DNA of 64,000 nt from Ochotona curzoniae (Eukaryota; Chordata; Mammalia; Lagomorpha; Ochotonidae), in NCBI RefSeq assembly GCF_017591425.1, contig NW_024466607.1, positions 11,416,501 to 11,480,500 of the forward strand, written 5' to 3'. Every line of letters begins with the position of its first letter. Position 1 is the stretch's first letter. This document shows, in pieces, positions 24,903-36,439 of this stretch. The notes under the pieces were generated by a model. That model saw only the letters and a program-made list of their open reading frames with translations. It searched no databases and was not told the origin of the DNA. The position numbers and the translations under genes are program-made.

Positions 24903-25485
24903 CTGGAGGGGAGACAAGTGAATGGGGTTGTGGTGAGGCGGCGGCGTGGCTATGGGAGATGGGTCTAGGTGCGTCAGCAGAGGGAAGGGACACACCAACT
25001 CTTTGCCTCTTGGTATGGGAAGTGCTGTGTGGCCAAGCAACCCATGCAGGGACGTAGCAGCAATGACAGATACCCTGATAGAAACGGGGAGGCGCAGGCC
25101 TGCACGTCCTCTCAGCCTCCAATTCTGCAGACGCAGGATCTTTTTCCTGTCTCTCATCCTCTCTATGTATCCTACTTTAAAAAAATACCCACATCTTTCG
25201 AGCCTCCTCTCTTAAAGGGGCTGCAGTTTGGTAGCAGACACAGGTTTCTGCACGCAGAAGGCTCAAGGACAGTGCATTTACAAAGGCGAGAGGTGACCTT
25301 GGGTTTATCAGAGGACTTGTCACTCGGTGTCGCAGGCAGATGTGTCTTGGATGCACAGACCCATTTCTGTGCCCAGCTTTCCCCCTTAATTCAGCCTTGA
25401 GGACTCTCTCTCTCATTTAGATTGACACCAGGAGCAGCAAGATTGAGGCCAAAAGCAAAACATGGCAGATATCATGAGAGAGCAT

Positions 25486-25793
25486 CCAGGACCTATGCCA
25501 TGGCTCAACCGGCTAATCTTCCATTTCCAAGCACTGGGATCCCATATGGGTCCCAGTTCATGTCCTTCCTGCTCCACTCCCAAGCCAGTTCCCTGCTTAC
25601 AATCTGGGAAAGCAATGGAGGAAGGCCCACAGCCTTGGGACACTGGAGATCTAGAAGAAGCTCCTGGCTCCTGGCTTCTGATCGCCTCAGACTTGGCCTT
25701 TGAGGCCATGAGGGGTATAAACCAGTGGATAGAAGATCCTTCTCTCTGTCTCTTATTCTCTCTTTCCAATAAAAATAAACCCTTTTTAAAAAT
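25486..25793 (+). mobile_element. CSINE
   Basis: TGGGATCCCATATGGGTCCC, TCTGGGAAAGCAATGGAGGA and the tail TTCCAATAAAAATAAACC are present. The head is moderately diverged. Confidence 0.92.
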
Positions 25794-25949
25794 GAGAGAG
25801 GATTCCAAAAGAGACTATCAGTAAGATATTTAGCAATATTGAACAATATGAACAGAATAAAGAAAATTCAACGATTAACTGGCTCAGTAGCTAACTGAAA
25901 TGGGATATTTGGAAACTTCTCATTCTTTTTGAAAATCTCCAATTTTTTT

Positions 25950-26268
25950 TTCAAAAACTTATTTTTTTTTTTTGGAAGGTCAGATTTTTATAGAGAGGTG
26001 AGACAGCAAGCAAGATCTTCCATCCACTGGTTCACTCCCCCAACTAGCCAAAACAGTCAGAGCTGAGCTGATCTTAAGCCAGGAGTTTCTTCCGGGCCTT
26101 CCACATGGGTGCAGGGTCCCAAGGCTTTGGGCTGTCCTCCACTGCTTTCCCAGGCCACAAGCCAGGAGCTGGATTGGAAGTGGGGGAGCTGGGTACAAAC
26201 TGGCACCCATATGGGACCCTGGTGTGTGCAAGGCAAGATATTTAGCCACTAGGCTATCACACTGGGCA
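25950..26268 (-). mobile_element. CSINE, inverted relative to its neighbour
   Basis: A reverse-orientation copy with TGGTTCACTCCCCCAACTAG, GGGCTGTCCTCCACTGCTTT, CACCCATATGGGACCCTGG and the head end TATCACACTGGGC. It forms an inverted pair with the copy at 25486 across about 150 nt. Confidence 0.92.
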
Positions 26269-26766
26269 CACGCTGTTTTCAAAGACATGTCACCACACAG
26301 ATTGAATATCTTCAAGGCCTCTGGTGACAGTCACTGCTGGCCGTAGCAGCAGGAATCATACACAGCCACCCTTGTGGAAGCAGAAAAAAATGCCAAGGTT
26401 CTCTGCAGACAGACATGCAGGGACAACGAGCAGAAGTCGGAACAGACACCTGAGGATTCCCAAGGCTCAGCCGCACTCCGCCCGCCCCATGGAGACAGGC
26501 GAGCAGATGACACGAGGCGGTGACTCGGGGGCAACTGGCTTCGTGCTGGAGAACTCTGTGACCGATTACTATTATTTGTGGGAAGGATCTTGGGATTATT
26601 TATAGAACCCTATTAGACAAGCTAAGTACTGATCAGCTTAACTGAGGGTGAAAGCTGCTGTTTATCATAATGATGTACAGCAGAGACTATGCCAGAATCC
26701 TGGGACCCACTCTTGGCTCGGCTCTTGGCAAAGTATCAAGACAGTTTGCTTTTAATGTCAATTTCT

Positions 26767-27081
26767 GGGGTCCAGCACAGTAGCCTAGCAGCTAGTCTTC
26801 GCCTTGCATGTGTAAGGATCCCAAACGGGCACCAGTTTTAATTCTGATGGCCCTGCTTCTCATCCAGTTCCCTGCATGTGGCCAGGGAAAGCAGCAGAGG
26901 CTGGCCCAAGGCCTTGGGACTCTGCACCCACATGGGAGATCCGGAAGAGGTTCTGGGCTCGTGGCTTTGGATTGGTACAGCTCCAGCCGATGTGGCCACT
27001 TGGGGAGTGAGTCAGCAGATGGAAGATCTTCCTGTCTGTCTCTCCTCTCTACATCTGACTTCCCAATTAAAAAAAAAAAGT
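26767..27081 (+). mobile_element. CSINE
   Basis: The head GGGGTCCAGCACAGTAGCCT, the body TCTGCACCCACATGGGAGAT and the tail TTCCCAATTAAAAAAAAAAA are present. Confidence 0.92.
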
Positions 27082-27954
27082 TCAATGTCAGCGTCTGCTA
27101 GGACGTTAGGATGTGACATGCATTTCCTGCAACTTCACCAGGACTGCACAATACGTAGCAATGAACTCCTGCCTTCCAGGTGATGCAAGAATCATGGCCT
27201 TCAGTTAGTGAGAACACTAAATGAAATCCGCTGCCACGGCCCGGAACACGGAAAGGATTCAGATATACCCCGACTCTTCCCCTTGACTTAACAGCACGAT
27301 GCTAAGAAAACCCAGGCTGCAGCTGAGGGAAGACTGCCTTGTTGCTTTCACAGCTGCTCGATCTCTCTAATCCCCAGAAGGGTCTCAGTTCTCCAGTAGG
27401 GAGAATACAGGAAAAGGGTGAGTTTACATGCTGCATGTATGTTGCATGTATCAATGCATACATAAACATGGCTCTGTGTGCACATGTGTGTGAGTTCAGT
27501 CCACAGTTTCCAGCAAGTGCAGGCATCCAGCTGCAGGTGGGCGGGAAGGTGCCAGCTGCCAAGGTCAACCCTCGTGTGCACCTACAGCAAAGTGCTGTGC
27601 CCACGGAGTGCGGCAGTTTCCCACGGAGTGCTTGGCACGTCTTGGCTTCACCAGCCTCTTGAACTTGGCCTGAAGGCAGTGTGGACAAATGCTTTCCCAC
27701 CTTATTGAACTCGTCTGATGAGCCTGGGATACTGGCACATCTGTGTGTGGCACACCGCAGCATTTCAACTCACAGACACGGAACAAAGCCCGGCCACGAG
27801 CCTGCCGCCGTCCTTCTCTCTGGGGATTGGAACCCAGCTCCTCTCCTGCAGGTCTTCACTCAGTGCACCTGTGTTATGGCTGAGAGTCACCCACTGGCGT
27901 TGGAAAACACTGAGACGTGTCGCTTCTGAATGACCTGTGCTGTGTTACTTGTTA

Positions 27955-28135
27955 TCCACCTTCATTCTCCTGCTTCGCCTCGACTCTCCGCAGCCTTGAG
28001 TAACCAATATTCTAAGCACAGATTGCAGTGCTTGTCCTGTCTTTCTGTAACTGGCCTATTTCACTCAACCCTTTGCTGTGAGTGGCAGGATTCCATCAGT
28101 TGGTGACGGCTGAATAATCCCTTTAGATCTTTCGA
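27955..28135 (-). mobile_element. Old L1 3' end fragment
   Basis: CTGGCCTATTTCACTCAACC and GGCTGAATAATCCC are reverse complements of L1M 3' end motifs. It is diverged and ends about 200 bases from the donor of the 28352-28518 exon. Confidence 0.65.
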
Positions 28136-28351
28136 TCAGATTGGCTGTTTCTGATATGGGTCTCCCAGAGACAGCTTTTCAATGAACTTTCTCCAAAAGA
28201 ATGGTATGTTAGCTTTTTTGTTTGTTTGTTTTTACCGAAAGCAAAGACAAAAGCAAAATGCAATAGAGGAGGAAGAGCAAGAAGCACACAGAAGGGGCCC
28301 AGTGGACGGAGCACGGTCATCTGAGACGGAGGAGGAGGAGAGATCCACTAC

Positions 28352-28518
28352 CTGCAAGGCCAGCCGCACGACGCCAGACGTGTAGGTGAGCATGCTGTGC
28401 AGAATATCCAGCAGCGAGAAGAGCAGCGCGGCCGCCAGCTCCGTGTTGCTTTTATCATCCGTGTCCAAGCACAGTGTGGCGGTCACAGTGAACAGGTGAC
28501 AGACGTGAGTGACAAGTC
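28352..28518 (-). CDS. ULK4: ULK4 internal exon (ARM-repeat region), second of four
   Basis: This 167-nt minus-strand exon follows a good pyrimidine-rich acceptor (CATTTTTGCACCCAG just above 28518) and ends at donor CAG|GTAGTG (28351-28346). It begins in phase 1, so the single G from the previous exon plus GA completes a glycine codon, and it ends in phase 0. The 56 residues include LVTHVCHLFTVTATLCLD, a polar DDKSNTE linker, then AAALLFSLLDILHSMLTY and VVRLALQ, which is a typical run of ARM/HEAT helices. The open frame continues by chance into the intron. It is the longest helical segment in the window and the strongest support for the ULK4 call. The exon start and end are fixed by agreement of phase with both neighbours. 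Confidence 0.92.
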
Positions 28519-29348
28519 CTGGGTGCAAAAATGGAAAAGGAGACTGATTCACCAGAATTGTCAGAAACCAGACATCTCTGGCACTGTGAAGAGGGGCACA
28601 GGACCCTCTGCTGCACCACCTCCTGGGTGCTCAGACTGTGCCATGGACAGAGGCACTTGGCAAAGCTATCTGAGCTGCAGGTCTCTAGGTCCTGCGTCAG
28701 AGCCTGGCACAGGACAGGACACGGGAACGTACCTGTGGGAGGACGCTCCCTAGGTGACCCTGAGTCAAGGGCCCCCAACCCCACACCCTGGGAAATGCAC
28801 TCGCCCGTGGGTGGGGTTCTCCAAGTCTGAGGACTCCCCGGTGTTAGGGCAAGGTGTGTCGCGTGTGAACGCACATGCATGTCCCACAATCCTGGGCAGA
28901 GGCGGCCACTAGGGACCTGAGGGGCAGTCTGGTCTCTCACAGGGTCCACAAGTAACCAAGTGGATTCGACAGGAAAGGCAGCTTAGCCATGCTTCGCTCA
29001 AGCACTTCAGAAATGGGGGATCAATTACAATTTTCAGGAAGCCAAAAGTGACAAACTGCCGGCTTCTATTATCCCGTCTCGGCAAACGCTGCATCAACAG
29101 TGCTTGGCCTTCACCACCTTTTAACGTGATGGCGTCTGTCACAGTGAAGGGATTTTTGCACTTTTGAGGCAGCACCGCTCACACTTAAGCTGGCATTTCC
29201 ACTGATACCGGGATTAGCAGTGACCTTTGAATTCACAAAAATGACCCAGATAAAATAATGTCATAAATCTAAGTAATGAATGTGATTACACGGATTTGAT
29301 TTTTTTGTTTCTTTTAAAAAAAAGGAAATCTTCAGCAATACACATTTT

Positions 29349-29573
29349 GGACCCAGCATTGTGGCACAGAGTTAAGCCAATTCCAGCCCTGGCTGCTCTG
29401 CTTCCAATTCAGCTCCCTGCTGATACGCCTGGGAAGACAACAGAAGATGGCTCAGTTGCTTAGGCCCTTGTCAACCACGTGGGACACTAGGTTGATTGCC
29501 AATTTCAGTCTGTCTCAGCCATTTAAGATCTATCTCTCCGTTGCTGTCTTTTGAATAAACAAATCTTTCAAAA
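29349..29573 (+). mobile_element. CSINE, old shortened copy
   Basis: GACCCAGCATTGTGGCACAG, CCAATTCAGCTCCCTGCTG, CAACCACGTGGGACACTAG and the tail TGAATAAACAAATCTTTC. It has internal deletions. Confidence 0.8.
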
Positions 29574-29649
29574 CGATATTCTATATAAACATATGGGGGG
29601 AAGCATTTAAGGAACATGATAAGTATTAAAAGTCAGATTTGTAAAATTT

Positions 29650-29845
29650 GTACTTATTGATTTAAAAGGCAGAAAAGGGGAGGGGAGGAAGGGGAGACAG
29701 GAAAGGGAGGGAAGGGAAGAAGGAGTGGAGTGGAGGAGGCAGTTGGAAACAAGTGGGGCTGGAACTTGAACCTAGGCACTCCCTTATGGGAGCTGAGCGC
29801 CCTTGTAGCAATATTAACTGGTGCAGCAATGCCTACCCTTGAAGT
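29650..29845 (-). mobile_element. CSINE, old partial copy
   Basis: The purine-rich CSINE body (AAAAGGCAGAAAAGGGGAGG), then GGGGCTGGAACTTGAACCTA and CACTCCCTTATGGGAGC. The middle part is deleted. Confidence 0.55.
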
Positions 29846-30734
29846 TTGCACTTTTTTGGACCTCCAATCCATTTGTCCATATCCCCAGGTCACCAACAAG
29901 ATGGACAAATCAGCCAAGCAAAGTCATCTAAGCATTCATTTCTCTTCCATACAGTACATGGTTTAACTTTAAGCAAACCAATCCAGCTTCCACAGCAAAT
30001 GTAAATCATTTTCAGACTACAAAACTAACTAATTTTTTTTTTCACTAGGAGCAGAAACGCACTAAAAAGAGGCTGGGTTCAAAGCTGCACTCCTCATGGC
30101 AAACATAGGTAAACCACAGACAACTGCCAAAATGCTGAGGGAGAGAAAAAAGGGGAAAGAAAACATCCCAACTGAGTCTGAAGGTGGAAGATAATATACT
30201 TGAAGAGAAAGCAGAAATGCATCCTTGCCAAAATTTCCTTATCAAATGACAGAAGTCTGAAAGCACACATCATCCCTGACACGCGGTGCAGAAAAGGAAT
30301 TACGCCGCGGCGTGCTGTGGGCCATCCGCCATTCTCCTGGGGTGGCCGGGCATCACTCACAGGCTGTGAATTAGCGCCTGGCAGCCGCGAGCTGCAGTGT
30401 GAGTAGGAAGTGGTAGCTGGTCCATACATGTTGCCAGGGAAGGTGTCTTCCTTGTGGGGTTCACAATGACTTTGAGACACCTCCTGGGATGGCCAAAGAT
30501 GGAACAGGTGAGTTCTGGGTGGGGTGGGGCAGGAGGTGGGGTGAAGACCAGCTCCGTAAGCAGTGGAGGGCACAGCTTTCAGAAAACTGGCAGTGGGCTG
30601 GCAGTGCGCTGGCAGTGGGTCCCCAAGCACCCATCTCCAGAACCCGCCTGGGCATTCATACTTAAGTGCATGCATACTTATGCGTCTCATGACCGTGTAG
30701 GCAGAGGCCACAGATGAGAATCAACCTGCAATTT

Positions 30735-30840
30735 TGATGCCATGAACTGTAATAGAATGCTATTCAGCAATAAAAGGTATTGAACCACTGAATCCTACAA
30801 CCTGGATAAGTCTCAAAAACTATGAAAAGACAAACACCAC
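30735..30840 (+). mobile_element. Old L1 3' end fragment
   Basis: AATGCTATTCAGCAATAAAA and TACAACCTGGATAAGTCTCA are typical of an L1M 3' end. Confidence 0.65.
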
Positions 30841-30897
30841 CCCCAAAAAATAAAACGAAATAAGTGTCTACATTCACTTAGATAAATACATTCTTTT

Positions 30898-31226
30898 TAA
30901 AGATTTATTTATTTTTATTTTTTTTTTATTGGAAAGGCGGATATACAGAGAGGAGAGACAGAGAGGAAGATCTTTCGTCCGATGATTCACTCCCCAAGTG
31001 AGCGCAACGGGCCGATACTATGCCGATCCGAAGCCAGGAGCCTCTTCCGGGTCTCCCACGCGGGTGCAGGTTCCCAAAGCTTTGGGCCGTCCTCGACTGC
31101 TTTCCCAGGCCACAGGCAGGGAACTGGAAGGGAAGCGGGGCTGCCGGGATTAGAACCGGCGCCCATATGGGATCCCGGGCGTGCTAGGTGAGGACCTTTA
31201 ACCACTTGCGCCACCGCGCCGGGCCC
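30898..31226 (-). mobile_element. Young CSINE with 17-bp target-site duplication
   Basis: A little-diverged reverse copy, nearly identical to the one at 7755 (GGAAAGGCGGATATACAGAG, head end CACCGCGCCGGGCCC). The direct repeat GATAAATACATTCTTTT stands at 30881-30897 and 31227-31243 and marks a recent retroposition. Confidence 0.97.
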
Positions 31227-31249
31227 GATAAATACATTCTTTTAAAGTT

Positions 31250-31530
31250 ATGGTGATGGGTGTGCAGCCTAAGTTAATATAACTACACCCCATATCAGGG
31301 TGCCCGAATTTGCTTCCTGAATTGGGCTCCTAATTCCAGCTTTGTGCCGATGGTAGAACCTGGGAGGTTAAAAGGTGATGCCACAGGGAGCCTGGTCTCT
31401 ATGAATGGATGTCCCACCTCCTGGCTTTGGTCTGAGCCAGTCCTAGCCACTGCAAACATTCTGAGAGAAAAATCAATGGATGGGAATTTTTCATCCATCT
31501 CTATTTCTCTGCCTCCCCAAAAGAAAAAGT
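31250..31530 (+). mobile_element. CSINE, old copy
   Basis: CCCCATATCAGGGTGCCCG, TGGTCTGAGCCAGTCCTAGC and TCAATGGATGGGAATTTTTC follow CSINE order in a diverged form. Confidence 0.7.
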
Positions 31531-32099
31531 TCTGAAGGGAGCTTGTCTCTGTTGACTGAGGTCAGAACAGAAGCCGAGTATAAGTCAGGGGCAGGACAGA
31601 AACGCTTGGGGTGATAGAAATTTGGTTTGCTTTGTTAAGGTTTTGGTCATGGATGCGTGTGAATTTTCCAATCCTGATTGAGCTGTGCGTGTAAGACTTG
31701 AACATTTCACGCTAGATAACTTGTGCTTAAATTTAAAAAAAAAAAGAGCTTTAAGACCTTAGTACAGTGAGGGAAGCTACAGTTTCCAACAGTGTACCAT
31801 ATACTGTAAAAAGGATGGCAAAAGAAGAGCTGGTAGACTATAAATAGAAATATTTTTTAAAAATATGGAACGCCATAAAAATGTGTCAGCATTGTAGATT
31901 AGTCAAAAGGTTAAACTGAAACAGGTTGGGCAAGACCAGCACGGTGTTGAAGGAAGATAAATGCAGCAGTGTGTGCAGTGTGCACTGGGCTCATTGGGGC
32001 CCGGCCGGGGGCCTCACTCTTAGTGTGAGACCCAGCGGCCGGAGATTCTGAGGACTCGTGAATTCAGCTTCCAGAGATGCGGACTTTGAAATAACAGAG

Positions 32100-32395
32100 A
32101 CATGCAGAGTGGCAGGGAGAGTGGGGGAGGAGGGCAGGAGAGGGGAGGAGGAAAAGGAAGGAGAGGGAGAAAACTCATTCATGCTCTGTTCACTCCTCAG
32201 ACGGCTGTAATGCCAGGGCGGAGTCAAGCTGAAGACAGGAGCCAGGAGCTTCATGCAGGTCTCCCATGTGGACAGCAGGTGTCTCTACTGCTTTCCCAGG
32301 TCATTCACAGGGAATTGGAAATGGAGCAGCTGGGACAAGAACCAGCACACACATGCGATGCTGACATGCCAAGCAGTGGCTTTATACAATGACAA
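32100..32395 (-). mobile_element. CSINE, old copy with purine-rich expansion
   Basis: GAGTGGCAGGGAGAGTGGGG, CTGTTCACTCCTCAGACGGC and AAGAACCAGCACACACATGC are present. The GGGAGGAGG-type stretch at 32118-32170 is longer than in other copies. Confidence 0.75.
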
Positions 32396-32537
32396 AATTT
32401 TTTAAATCCTAGAGTGAAACAAGGCAAGGGCTGAATGCAAAAGGAAGCTTCGCAGGCAGCTCATCAAGCTGAAGAATCAGTGAGACTCAAGATGGAACAC
32501 TGAAGCCATCTCATCAGAGGACCAAAATCAAAAAAAA

Positions 32538-32550
32538 GGGGGGGGGGGGG
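32538..32550. repeat. Poly(G) tract
   Basis: Thirteen consecutive G follow an A-run, at the edge of an L1 segment. Confidence 0.9.
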
Positions 32551-33375
32551 AATGACAAAATCTATTGGAAATTAACAGGACATCATCAGATGTATGCACA
32601 AAAGGAATTCAAGAATGCAGACACATAGAAAAAGTCAAGAATTATACTGAAGACACAGTAACGGAAAATCTCCCTCATCTGAAGAAAGAGATCATCATTC
32701 CAGCGTGGGAAACGGCATTAGTCTATAATACAATTCAAACAAAGCAAGAGTTCATCCAGACATATTAATAATCGAACTATCAGAAATCAAAGCGAAATTT
32801 CTGATAACAGTGAGATATAAGCAACACATCACACACAAGCGAGTCAGTGCACAGTGGCCTGCAGATCTCTCAGCGGAGCCTGAGGTCCAGGAGAAACAGG
32901 ACAACATGCTCAAAACGCCAAAGAAGAAAGCCCTCCCAGGCCAGAGTATCTGAATCAGCAAAGCTGTCTTTCCAAACAGGAGAGTAAAACAGTAACTCTG
33001 CTAGACAAACAGAAACTACAGAAATCTGTCACCACTGGGCTGTCCTACGGGCAGCTTTCTAAACTGAAACAGAAGGTCACTAAGACAACATAAAACTTGG
33101 GAAAAGATTAAAACCCAATGGTATAAGTAATACACAGCCATAGCCTGAACACTCTAGGGCCATATTGGCAATGTCGCCCTTAGTGAGAAGGTGAAAAGGC
33201 AGTCCACTATTAATAATAACTGCCACTAATAAATGGTGTGTATGTGTGTGTGTATATATATATATGTATATATGTACAATGATGTACATTCTGACGCCAG
33301 AAGCAGAAGATGGGGGAGAGTTAGGGATCAAAGTCAGTAGATGCAATCAACGTTCACTTGCCATCAGTTTGAACT
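32551..33375 (+). mobile_element. Old L1 5' part, ORF1-flanking region
   Basis: The order is of an L1M-type 5' region on the plus strand: GATCTCTCAGCGGAGCCTGA, CAGGCCAGAGTATCTGAATC, then TTTCCAAACAGGAGAGTAAA. No intact reading frame remains. A TG/TA microsatellite interrupts it at 33236-33277. Confidence 0.65.
33236..33277. repeat. (TG)n(TA)n microsatellite
   Basis: GTGTATGTGTGTGTGTATATATATATATG-type alternating sequence. Confidence 0.92.
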
Positions 33376-33394
33376 AAGCCTCTCTAAGTGCAGA

Positions 33395-33600
33395 CACTTC
33401 TCGGTTTGTCGCGTTTCCCTTCATTGTGCTTGGCGGGTGTAGTACTACCACTTGCGGGCTTTGTGGCAACCCCACACTGAGCAATCTGCCAGTGCAGCTT
33501 TGCCAATGGCATGTGCTCACTTTGTACATTTAGCACATTTGAGTAACTCACACGATATTTCAAACATCTTATTATCGTGTAATCGTGATCTGTGAGCACT
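33395..33600. repeat. Interspersed repeat, family not named
   Basis: GGCTTTGTGGCAACCCCACA, ATGGCATGTGCTCACTTTGT and ATCGTGATCTGTGAGCACTT look like a dispersed mammalian repeat that I cannot assign to a family with confidence. It stands between two L1 segments. Confidence 0.4.
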
Positions 33601-33604
33601 TATC

Positions 33605-34520
33605 AACCATCCTTGTCCAAAGAAGAGATTTTATTTTTGAAAAGGACATACAAATGGTCAATGTAGGAAAAAGCATTCATCAAGAAAACACAAATTAAAA
33701 TGCACAACCAGACATCACCTCTCAGCTCTCAGAATGGCTACTACCTGAAAGATGAAGTTACAAGGATACATGATGGTTAGGATGAGAAAGGGAATGAAAA
33801 CGTCATTATAGGAATCATATGGAGTTTCTGAAACAGAATTACCACATGACCCAGCAGTCCTGTTTCTGGATATTCAGCCACAAAACTTGAAATCTGAAAT
33901 CAGTATGTTGATGAAATTACTATCGCTCCCATGCTCACTGCAACATTATTCACAAAAGCCAATTATGGAATCAGATGGATTAAAAACAGAAAATTCGCAC
34001 GGATGCACCCAATAAAGTCCTATTCAGCCTTAAAGAGAGTAATTTTGTCATTTGCAATCTCGTGGACAGGATTGGAAAGCCTTTTGCTGAGTGAAATCAG
34101 CTAAGAACAGGACGTGCAGCATTGCATGTGGAATCTGAAATGACCAAAGTCAAAGGGGCAGAGAGCAGGAGGGTGGATAGCAGAGGCAGGGAGGAACACA
34201 AAATGGTGAGAAGGGTGAAGGTTCAAGGGCACAAGGCCTCAACAAGGCAAGAGGAGGACTGCTGTTACTTCTCTTGAGACCCGATGCAAAGCGTGGTGGG
34301 CACACTCAATAGTAATACACTGTACATTTCATTAACACTGAGAGTGACTTTCAAATGTTCTTGACGTAAAAATTGGTAAGTATTGGAAGTTAGGGAAACA
34401 ACAATCTGGTTGATTCAACCATTTCACATCTGATTAATAAATCACATCATTTTGTATACCGTAACTAAATACAGCTGTATATTGGCATTGTACCATTAAA
34501 ACATTAAAATCTGTCTTTGG
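33605..34520 (+). mobile_element. L1 3' part and 3' UTR
   Basis: The sequence follows the L1MA/L1MB-type 3' end in order: CAAATGGTCAATGTAGGAAA, GGCTACTACCTGAAAGATGA, CATGACCCAGCAGTCCTGTT, CCCATGCTCACTGCAACATT, CTGAGTGAAATCAGCTAAGA and a 3' UTR ending near 34510. All frames are broken. Confidence 0.82.
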
Positions 34521-36028
34521 CACCACCCTAGTGCCACACTGATACCTTTGTTATATGTTCGTTAACCTCATGTGATTAAGGTTCAATAACCTTTTTCGTC
34601 TTTTTTTTCCTTTTTTTTTTTCCATGGTGGACTGTATTCACGGGGAGAACAGAGGGAACTCGAGGAGGGGGAAGGGAGATCCTAGTGCCAACTAAACTGT
34701 ATCAATAAAAGATTAAAACTCTACAAAGCATGCCTAACACACAGTTAAAAACCCAAGGAAAGTTCACAGACTAGCCAAGTTCCAGCTCACCGGCGACTGT
34801 CACAGGCACTGTGATGAAGTGCTGTGCACTGAAATCAGACTCCTAGCTGGTGGATTTCCTCCTCCCATTTTCCCAGCTCTCAACACATTTGCTGCCATGT
34901 TGCTTTCACAACCTGCCCATGGAAGGAAGGGGGCAGCGAGGGTGGGAGAAATGATCTGTGGCCCTGTAGAGGCTGGCATCCCCAGGGAGCCACCGCCCCT
35001 GAGGCAGTGCAGGGGGTGCTGCTGTTACTCCCTCTCTGTGCCTCACAGAGCAGGAGGAGCAGGCTGCCGAAGCTGGCAAAGCTCTTGGAACAGGTGCATG
35101 CACCATGCACGTTGCTAAAACCAAATGACCCATCTGAAAAAGATACAGAGGGAATCAAGGCAGCAAGCTCTGGCACCGGGCAGGGGGCGGAGGGGACTCA
35201 AAGGCCTCCATCTCCCTGTTTTCATTCTCCACAGACAAGCCATGATCAAGAGACAAGACTGGTCATCCCAAAAGAGGTGGAATGAGGTTCTGGGATACTG
35301 ACAAGCCTGTGTTTCCCAAAGTGACCGTTTCCTTTTTATTTTTGTAGTATAAATTTTATTTTTTTATATATTTGATTAGAGTGCAAAGGGTCAACAAGGG
35401 GTAGAGGAAAGTGGGTGAGACGATTGTTTCCACAGTCTCTTCTTTCCTTCCTGTATCGGGGGAAGGGGAGAGACAAGGGGAGAAAATACACCCAGCCTCC
35501 CAACCATCCCAGGGCCCCCAGTGTGGGGCAGGCTCTGAGGGTCCTGCTCAAGTGGTTTTGATAGTTCAACAATTCTGTATCGTTGCCAATCTTGCCACGC
35601 CAATCACGATGAAATGTCTCCAGACTCCACTGGCTGACACAGTCCACCTTAGAGACTCCACTTGCCCGGGTATTCACTGCCAGCACTTAGCTGGGTGGTT
35701 GATTGATTTGTTCTGTCCTCTGTTATGGTACCAGGAGCAGAGTGGCCATTTCTAAGGGATGGAAACGTCCATGGAGATGGGTGTACTGTGTGTTCTACCT
35801 GTGCTTCCCACTAGAACCGCACAACACAGCCAGAGGCTCACACCCTCAGAGAAGGTCAGCAACTTCTTGTTTTCTTTTCCGCTCCTTTTCTCTCTCATCC
35901 AGATCCCAGCAGAGGCGCAGCCACTACCTGTGGATGAAGTTCCCTGGACCTCAGAACCCTGGGCCAAGGCATAAACCCTAGTATGTTTCCTGTGTCTTTC
36001 CCATTACTTTCAGCTGATATATTTACTT

Positions 36029-36040
36029 GGGGGGGGGGGG
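36029..36040. repeat. Poly(G) tract
   Basis: Twelve consecutive G. Confidence 0.92.
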
Positions 36041-36361
36041 TGTTCGTGCATAAAATTATTAAGACCCAAGACTGACGTTTAAGCCTGGAAGCAAACAGGA
36101 AGGGCAATCGCAGTCAACTTTCTTTCCAGACTGGGAGGTACAGGAACGGGGAACTACAAGGAGCCTTCTAGGAAAACCAGCAAAATAAAATGGCTTCTGT
36201 GCCTTGCTTGACTGCCAGCTCTCTCGGAGATGGCATGCACAGACACCTGGGACAATGCTCTTGTATGTCCCAGTTCTCTGGTCAGATGCCATCTTAATAA
36301 CTTCTTAATACTCCCTCTCAACATCTCTGAAATAAACCAAAATCCATTAAGTCAAAGAACT

Positions 36362-36439
36362 CAAGAATTATTTTTGCATTAATTATAACCAACTCATCAA
36401 AAAAAAAGCCACAAGAATTATTTTGTATTAATTATAAGC
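36362..36439 (+). repeat. Local direct duplication with TAATTA cores
   Basis: Two copies of about 28 bases at 36362-36390 and 36412-36439 share CAAGAATTATTTT and ATTAATTATAA. They are separated by an A-rich spacer. Confidence 0.7.

Larger units (their letters stand above)
24903..28351 (-). other. ULK4: ULK4 intron, 3.4 kb
   Basis: This short intron lies between the second and third exons, phase 0. It contains three CSINEs in +, -, + order (about 25486-27081) and an old minus-strand L1 3' end (about 27955-28130). The remaining parts, 24910-25480 and 27090-27950, show no recognisable gene or repeat. Confidence 0.88.

Noticed and set aside
24538..25157. Minus-strand open frames of 185-194 codons around the 99-nt exon
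   Set aside because: Only the 33 codons between the acceptor at 24903 and the donor at 24803 are exon-like. The remainder is intronic read-through.
30094..30711. 205-codon minus-strand open frame
   Set aside because: It has no ARM-like character, no fitting splice sites, and inserting it would break the perfect phase match between the exons at 59017 and 28518.
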